Below are positions 58,858 through 64,000 of a stretch of 64,000 nt of DNA, piece after piece (position 1 is the stretch's first letter; every line of letters begins with the position of its first letter). The notes under the pieces were generated by a model that had not been told where the DNA came from, did no database searches, and worked only from the letters and a program-made list of their open reading frames with translations. The stretch comes from Doris montereyensis (lineage: Eukaryota > Mollusca > Gastropoda > Nudibranchia > Dorididae). A program made the translations under genes and the position numbers. Location: positions 280,028 to 344,027 of the forward strand of contig JAXRKP010000287.1 in the NCBI GenBank assembly GCA_037039925.1. The letters are read 5' to 3'.

Positions 58858-58990
58858 CTCATAGCAGACCAAAAAAACCAAAAACAAACAAACAATAAAG
58901 ACACAAAACCAACCAAAATGGTCCTAGCCGCGATTTAAACCTGAAATCGACAGGTTCCTAGCCCAACGCCCTAACCATTACACCACAATG
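58858..58990 (-). repeat. tRNA-derived SINE-like repeat, family C
   Basis: Minus strand: TGTGGTGTAATGGTTAGGGC (A box), GTTGGGCTAGGAACCTG, TTCAGGTTTAAATCGCGGC (B box), then a T/G-rich tail TTTGGTTGGTTTTGTGTC. The A- and B-box match is strong but the cloverleaf is not intact enough for a functional tRNA. Confidence 0.7.
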
Positions 58991-59435
58991 ACTGCTTCCA
59001 ATTTTGCCCCCGTGAACGATTATGTTTCAAAGCAAGTCGAAATATAGATATTATCTGCATCTATTTCCAGAGTTATATCATACTTAGTATATTTTTGGGT
59101 CGGTAATGTAAGATGCGAATCGATAGCATTAGGCTGCTGTCGTTGACGATGTCGTTCTACTCGTCGACGGAAAGTTCCAGGCATAGTGATACATACACTG
59201 AAATCGAGGACGATTGAGGCCGTTGAAGCGTTTTCTTTGCAGCGAATCTTAACTTAACCCACACCTCTCCCCCCCCCCGCCGAAAAGCAAGTTGTCAGCG
59301 AAGCAATGCAACCACGAATCAATTAATTAGTCACCAGCAAAATATAATTCATTGCTCTAAAGGTCAAAATGCACATCTATAGGCCATTAAGATCTTGCGA
59401 GAAAATTAAATTTGAGCCTTACTGGTTGGTAAATT

Positions 59436-59540
59436 ATAAAGACGCTAAGACGGATTAACTTTTTGTGGCTTGTTTGTATTTATTTATAAGATACATATAT
59501 ACAAACAAGCCAAAATGCAAATAAACCCAGCGTCTTTATT
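59436..59540. repeat. short inverted-repeat (fold-back) element
   Basis: Outer arms ATAAAGACGCT (59436) and AGCGTCTTTAT (59529-59539) and inner arms TGGCTTGTTTGTAT (59466) and ATACAAACAAGCCA (59498) are perfect inverse pairs. MITE-like or cruciform-prone. Confidence 0.8.
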
Positions 59541-59734
59541 TCTCTAGTATGAGGCTATTTTTTAAAGGTTCCAATGGCCTTAAGAACGATGGACTATTTT
59601 TCGATGACGACTTTGCCTTGTTTAGTCGACAATTGACATTTTGTTTTTAAAAGATTTCATGTTCTTATCAACCAAATAACAAACACACCGCCTGATCGGC
59701 CTCAATATTGTCTTCGATTTGTATATATTATCTG

Positions 59735-60302
59735 CAGTACGGCTAGATCATGTCATCGATTACTACATATTATCTGCAGTACAGTAAGATCACGTCTTCC
59801 ATCCATACATAACAATGTAGTACACTAAAATTACGTCTTCGATCCTTACATAACAATACAGTACAGTAAAATCACGTCTTCGATCCACACATAACAATGC
59901 AGTACAGTAAGATCACGTCTTCCATCCATACATAACAATGTAATATGGTAAGATCACGTCTTCGATCCTTACATAACAACGCAATAGGGTAAGGCCACGC
60001 CTTCGACCCACACACAACAATGCAGTACCGTAAGATCTTGTCTTTGATCCATACATGACAATGCAGTACGGTAAGATCAAGCCTTCGATCCATATATAAC
60101 AATGCAGTATTGTAAGATTTGTTTGTTTATTTGAAATTTATCCTGTCCACCATTGTGGTGATCTCAGGGTGAATTAAGAGGTAACAACAAGATGAAAGAA
60201 TAGTGAAAGAGTAAAAGGCAAGAAGTAGAACCTACCAGCAGGTACGGTAATATCAAGCCTTCGACCCATACATAACAATGCAGTACGGTAAGATCATGAT
60301 CA
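59735..60302 (+). repeat. 41-bp minisatellite (GCAGTACAGTAAGATCACGT...)
   Basis: Units GCAGTACAGTAAGATCACGT, CTTCGATCCATACATAACAAT, with starts at 59776 and 59817 (41 bases). About ten units, interrupted by the family A SINE-like repeat at 60117-60240. Confidence 0.93.
60117..60240 (-). repeat. SINE-like repeat family A inserted in a minisatellite
   Basis: Plus-strand text TTGTTTGTTTATTTGAAATT, TATCCTGTCCACCATTGTGG, TGATCTCAGGGTGAATTAAG, ending GAACCTACCAGCAGG. Both sides continue the 41-bp minisatellite, so insertion is younger than the array. Confidence 0.8.
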
Positions 60303-60410
60303 GTTAAGATCTATATTATAATATAAATTTAGACGTTACCGACAAAAAATGTCTTAAAACAGATCTGGAGTCACTTTGAAGACATCATTCATAAAAGTCC
60401 TAGAACAATC

Positions 60411-60500
60411 AATCATTGTGGCACAGTGGTTAAGGTGATGCAATAGGAAGCATTGGAAAGCCGACGATGTTGGTTCGGAGCTTGTGATGAAGTTTTTTGT
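60411..60500 (+). repeat. tRNA-like repeat head, family D
   Basis: ATTGTGGCACAGTGGTTAAG (A box) and GATGTTGGTTCGGAGCTTG (B box) about 45 bases apart, followed by a T- and G-rich tail at 60493-60535. Confidence 0.5.
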
Positions 60501-60522
60501 TTTTGGGGGGGGGTGGGGAGGG

Positions 60523-60823
60523 GTGGGGTGGGGTTCTCGACACAAACCCAGGGCTTTAATTTCCTTCTCGATTTTTGTAAACCGTTTTTAAAGCCAAGTG
60601 CCATATTTAGATCGCGCTGTTTTCTAGGATTTTCACGATAAAATTTCTCGGACAAAGCCTTCTCCCACGCCGCGCCTCGGATACGGAACTCTTTATCATC
60701 AACCACAAGACAATCTCCCTCCTGCAGCTCTTTCAAGAAAAATCTCAAAACGGAACTTATTAAAGTTTCGTACCAACAACTTTTTAGAGTAATCTTCTCT
60801 CTCCTCATCTCCATTAATATCAA
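60523..60823 (-). CDS. unassigned open frame, possible exon or transposon fragment
   Basis: Minus-strand open frame with balanced, globular-looking composition: SSVLRFFLKELQEGDCLVVD, EFRIRGAAWEKALSEKFYRE and RDLNMALGFKNGLQKSRRK. The downstream end runs into a G-rich tract and a tRNA-like repeat, so coding, if real, stops near 60540. Could be an upstream exon of the PDE gene, but no PDE motif is visible. A transposon relic is equally possible. Confidence 0.2.
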
Positions 60824-60865
60824 GCGCCTTAGTGTATAATCATATTATGGACTTAGTGCGCAATA

Positions 60866-61932
<1,067 letters not shown>

Positions 61933-62237
61933 AGATTTACGAGGAATTGAATGTCGTATTTATTTTTTTCAACCCAAGGGCGCAGAATAGATTAGGAACT
62001 GAATTTGAGAAAATAATAGGTTAACCAGGGGCTGCAGCTAGTGTATGTATATCCATTTGGGCGCCTAAAACAGAAAGGGATTTAAATTATTTACGACAGT
62101 TAGCAGTAAACAGACAACAGTGGAGACAACACGTCAAAAAGATCCATGGAGCAGTCCAGGCAGAGAACTCGGATGACATTTAAGCGGATGGGATCTAAGT
62201 CAAGTAAGTCGTATATATACAATGCTAAAATGGAAAG

Positions 62238-62681
62238 CAGTCCAAAGCCGAAACATGTCTAAAATGGAATGCCCTGATCTCTCCCCCCCCCAGGAAATTT
62301 TCTAAAATTTTCTGCTGGTCTAAAGTAAAAACCTGTCTAACGCGGAAAGGGAAACAAATCTACCCCCTTAAGGCAGTTCAACCTGTTTCAAATGGACAAT
62401 TTCCTTCCAACAAGAACACAAAAACACACATACACAAACACACACACACAATCTAAATACAATTTACATGTAATGAATAATGTCCCTGAGTACATGTAAT
62501 ACGAGTGCATTATGTATACGTCATATTGTATTGTGTGTATTAATACATATATCATCATAGTAAATAATATAGCAAATGTTGTACATAGTATAAGTCTATG
62601 TACACAAGTATAATATAGAATGGAACTCTCTAAAATGGAAACCTGCCTAAAACGGAAATCCGTTTTAGGCCGGTTGGACTG
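62238..62681. mobile_element. small non-autonomous element with CAGTCCAA termini, pogo/Tc1-like
   Basis: Left CAGTCCAAAGCCGAAACATG with TCTAAAATGG; right end minus strand CAGTCCAACCGGCCTAAAAC. An internal CAGTTCAACCTG occurs at 62374. CTAAAATGGAA and CTAAAACGGAA words recur. Resembles termini of Tigger/pogo-type MITEs; boundaries tentative. Confidence 0.45.
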
Positions 62682-62829
62682 CATATGAAATATACATAAT
62701 CAGACGGACAAACAGAAAGAGGGACGGGAGGGCAAAAGACAAGCCTGCACACAAGGGGAAACAGAACAAAGTAGGTGATACACATACTTACATAAAGTAT
62801 GTCGTGAAACAAAATTCAAATCTAAAAAT

Positions 62830-62831
<2 letters not shown>

Positions 62832-62896
<65 letters not shown>

Positions 62897-63005
62897 CTCT
62901 CCCTCCTCCTCCCCTCCCTCCCTCCCTCTCCCTCCCTCCCTCCTCCCTCTCTCTCTCTTCTCTCTCTCTCCCCCTCTCTATCTCTATCTATCTCTCTCCC
63001 CCTCT

Positions 63006-63092
<87 letters not shown>

Positions 63093-63093
63093 A
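62832..63093 (+). repeat. (CT)n microsatellite with CCCT core
   Basis: CT units 62832-62892, mixed CCCTCC/TCTA 62893-63015, CT and TCTA to 63093. Confidence 0.97.
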
Positions 63094-63910
63094 GTGTCTA
63101 TCTACCTATCTATACACATAGATCGTAATACTCGCTCAAAATATCATATATATGCGACAACACATGAAAAGCCCTTTACCTTGAGTAAAAACAAACTGTT
63201 TATTGGCTAGTAGATGTCCAATGCCCACTCTATATGCTATGACAACGGTATTTCAGTTAGGCACTGGACATTTTGCCAGTGCTACCTTCACAATTGTAAA
63301 ACGATCCTTAACGAATTTCAGGCTATTTGTCTTTTCTTCCCCTATCACGGCGATGCACGTTTTGAGCGTGGCGACAGCCCTTTAAAAAGAAGACAACCAT
63401 TGTAGTGACTCAGATCTTTAATTATGTTTTATTCCCTAAAGGATTTGAACTTCCAAAAGTGTGCAAGGCGTGCGTCACGATCAGTGGAATGCCAAGGTCC
63501 CCTTTGCTGATACTGGTGTGAGTTGAGGATTGAGTCAATCCTTGGGTTGGCATCCATAATGAGAGTCACGTAAAGGGAAAGCTCATGACAGGTCGACATA
63601 CTGGTTGATATATTATTTATGTCACAGTCACAGTGCACTACGGAAATGCGTTTAGCGCCAGCTATGGAAGAGGAGTGTGTTTAGATCTATGCGCTAAGTC
63701 CAAGTTTGTCGTAATGGGCGGAGCACTCTTCTGTTAGCCTTAAAGATGGCAGAGAATCTATGGGGGCATTGTGTATCGCCAAAGATACTACAACAATTTT
63801 GTTCTAATATCTCTGGTACCCCTCAGGTAAAAATCTGTCCAGATAAAATGCCTCTAGATAAAACCTTATTAAGCGGTACATGAGATGTCCATTTTTGTCC
63901 ATATTTTTGC
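63094..63910. other. no gene recognised
   Basis: Mixed composition with balanced GC but no PDE or other conserved exon. The short open frames look incidental. Confidence 0.35.
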
Positions 63911-64000
63911 TGTTGTTTCATTGCAATTTACACTGTCCACCATATGCGGTAATCTCAGTGAGAAGTCAAAGGAAGCAGCAAGATGAAAGATAAGTAGAAG
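63911..64000 (-). repeat. SINE-like repeat family A, cut by window end
   Basis: Plus-strand text GTTTCATTGCAATTTACACT, GTCCACCATATGCGGTAATC, TCAGTGAGAAGTCAAAGG, running off the window. Confidence 0.7.

Noticed and set aside
58900..58990. Functional tRNA gene on the minus strand
   Set aside because: A and B boxes are good but the cloverleaf is incomplete and a T/G-rich SINE-like tail follows.
63203..63638. Short open frames as PDE upstream exons
   Set aside because: No GAF or other PDE motif and no convincing splice sites.

Overview
This is a window of animal nuclear DNA. The genes are split into short exons with GT-AG introns. About a third or more of the sequence is tandem or dispersed repeat: GA/CT, AT, ATT and TAC microsatellites, 37-59 bp minisatellites, tRNA-derived SINE-like repeats, an APE-type LINE, and mariner, hAT-like and other DNA transposons. 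The gene content (a rasputin/G3BP orthologue, a GAF-domain cyclic-nucleotide phosphodiesterase, a Cys-rich beta-microseminoprotein-like exon) and the repeat style suggest a marine invertebrate, probably a lophotrochozoan and perhaps a gastropod mollusc. That placement is inference; no species is recognised.

Layout. 1-3680: dispersed repeats with no exon recognised. 3681-15728 (+): nine exons of a G3BP (rasputin) gene, running from the middle of its NTF2-like domain through the acidic/proline-rich linker and RRM to the RGG tail and stop; the first exons lie upstream of the window or were not found. Its introns hold a CT microsatellite, TCTAGA-rich sequence, a piggyBac-like fragment, a hAT-like element with terminal inverted repeats and a 5'-truncated LINE. 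15729-23060: probable 3' UTR, then a mariner relic. 23064-27745: a decayed DNA transposon with an embedded minisatellite and a frameshifted transposase-like gene. 28387-28750 (+): a Cys-rich secreted-type exon. 28950-39060: gene-poor, AT-rich DNA with a hammerhead-ribozyme-like motif at 34272. 39061-58159 (-): thirteen exons of a cGMP-PDE-type gene (GAF-B domain, catalytic HD domain, long acidic C-terminal tail); its introns are packed with GA tracts, minisatellites and two LINE copies. 58160-64000: microsatellites, SINE-like repeats, small inverted-repeat elements and a minisatellite.

How the genes work. G3BP is an RNA-binding stress-granule scaffold; the PDE hydrolyses cyclic nucleotides, probably cGMP. 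Nothing in the sequence links them functionally; they are convergent neighbours separated by transposon-rich DNA. In both genes, well-conserved coding exons are broken by single-base indels, mostly in or beside short homopolymers, while splice sites and the surrounding protein match remain good. The simplest reading is consensus error in the assembly, not two dead genes.

The most interesting items are hammerhead-ribozyme-like motifs (34272, 48021, weaker at 51684), a 59-bp minisatellite whose unit carries an AP-1-type site between ACGTG cores, PDE intron arrays placed just downstream of splice donors, a LINE family with 68-bp repeated units in its 5' region, and a ~4.7-kb DNA transposon with repeated subterminal CGCACAAG boxes.
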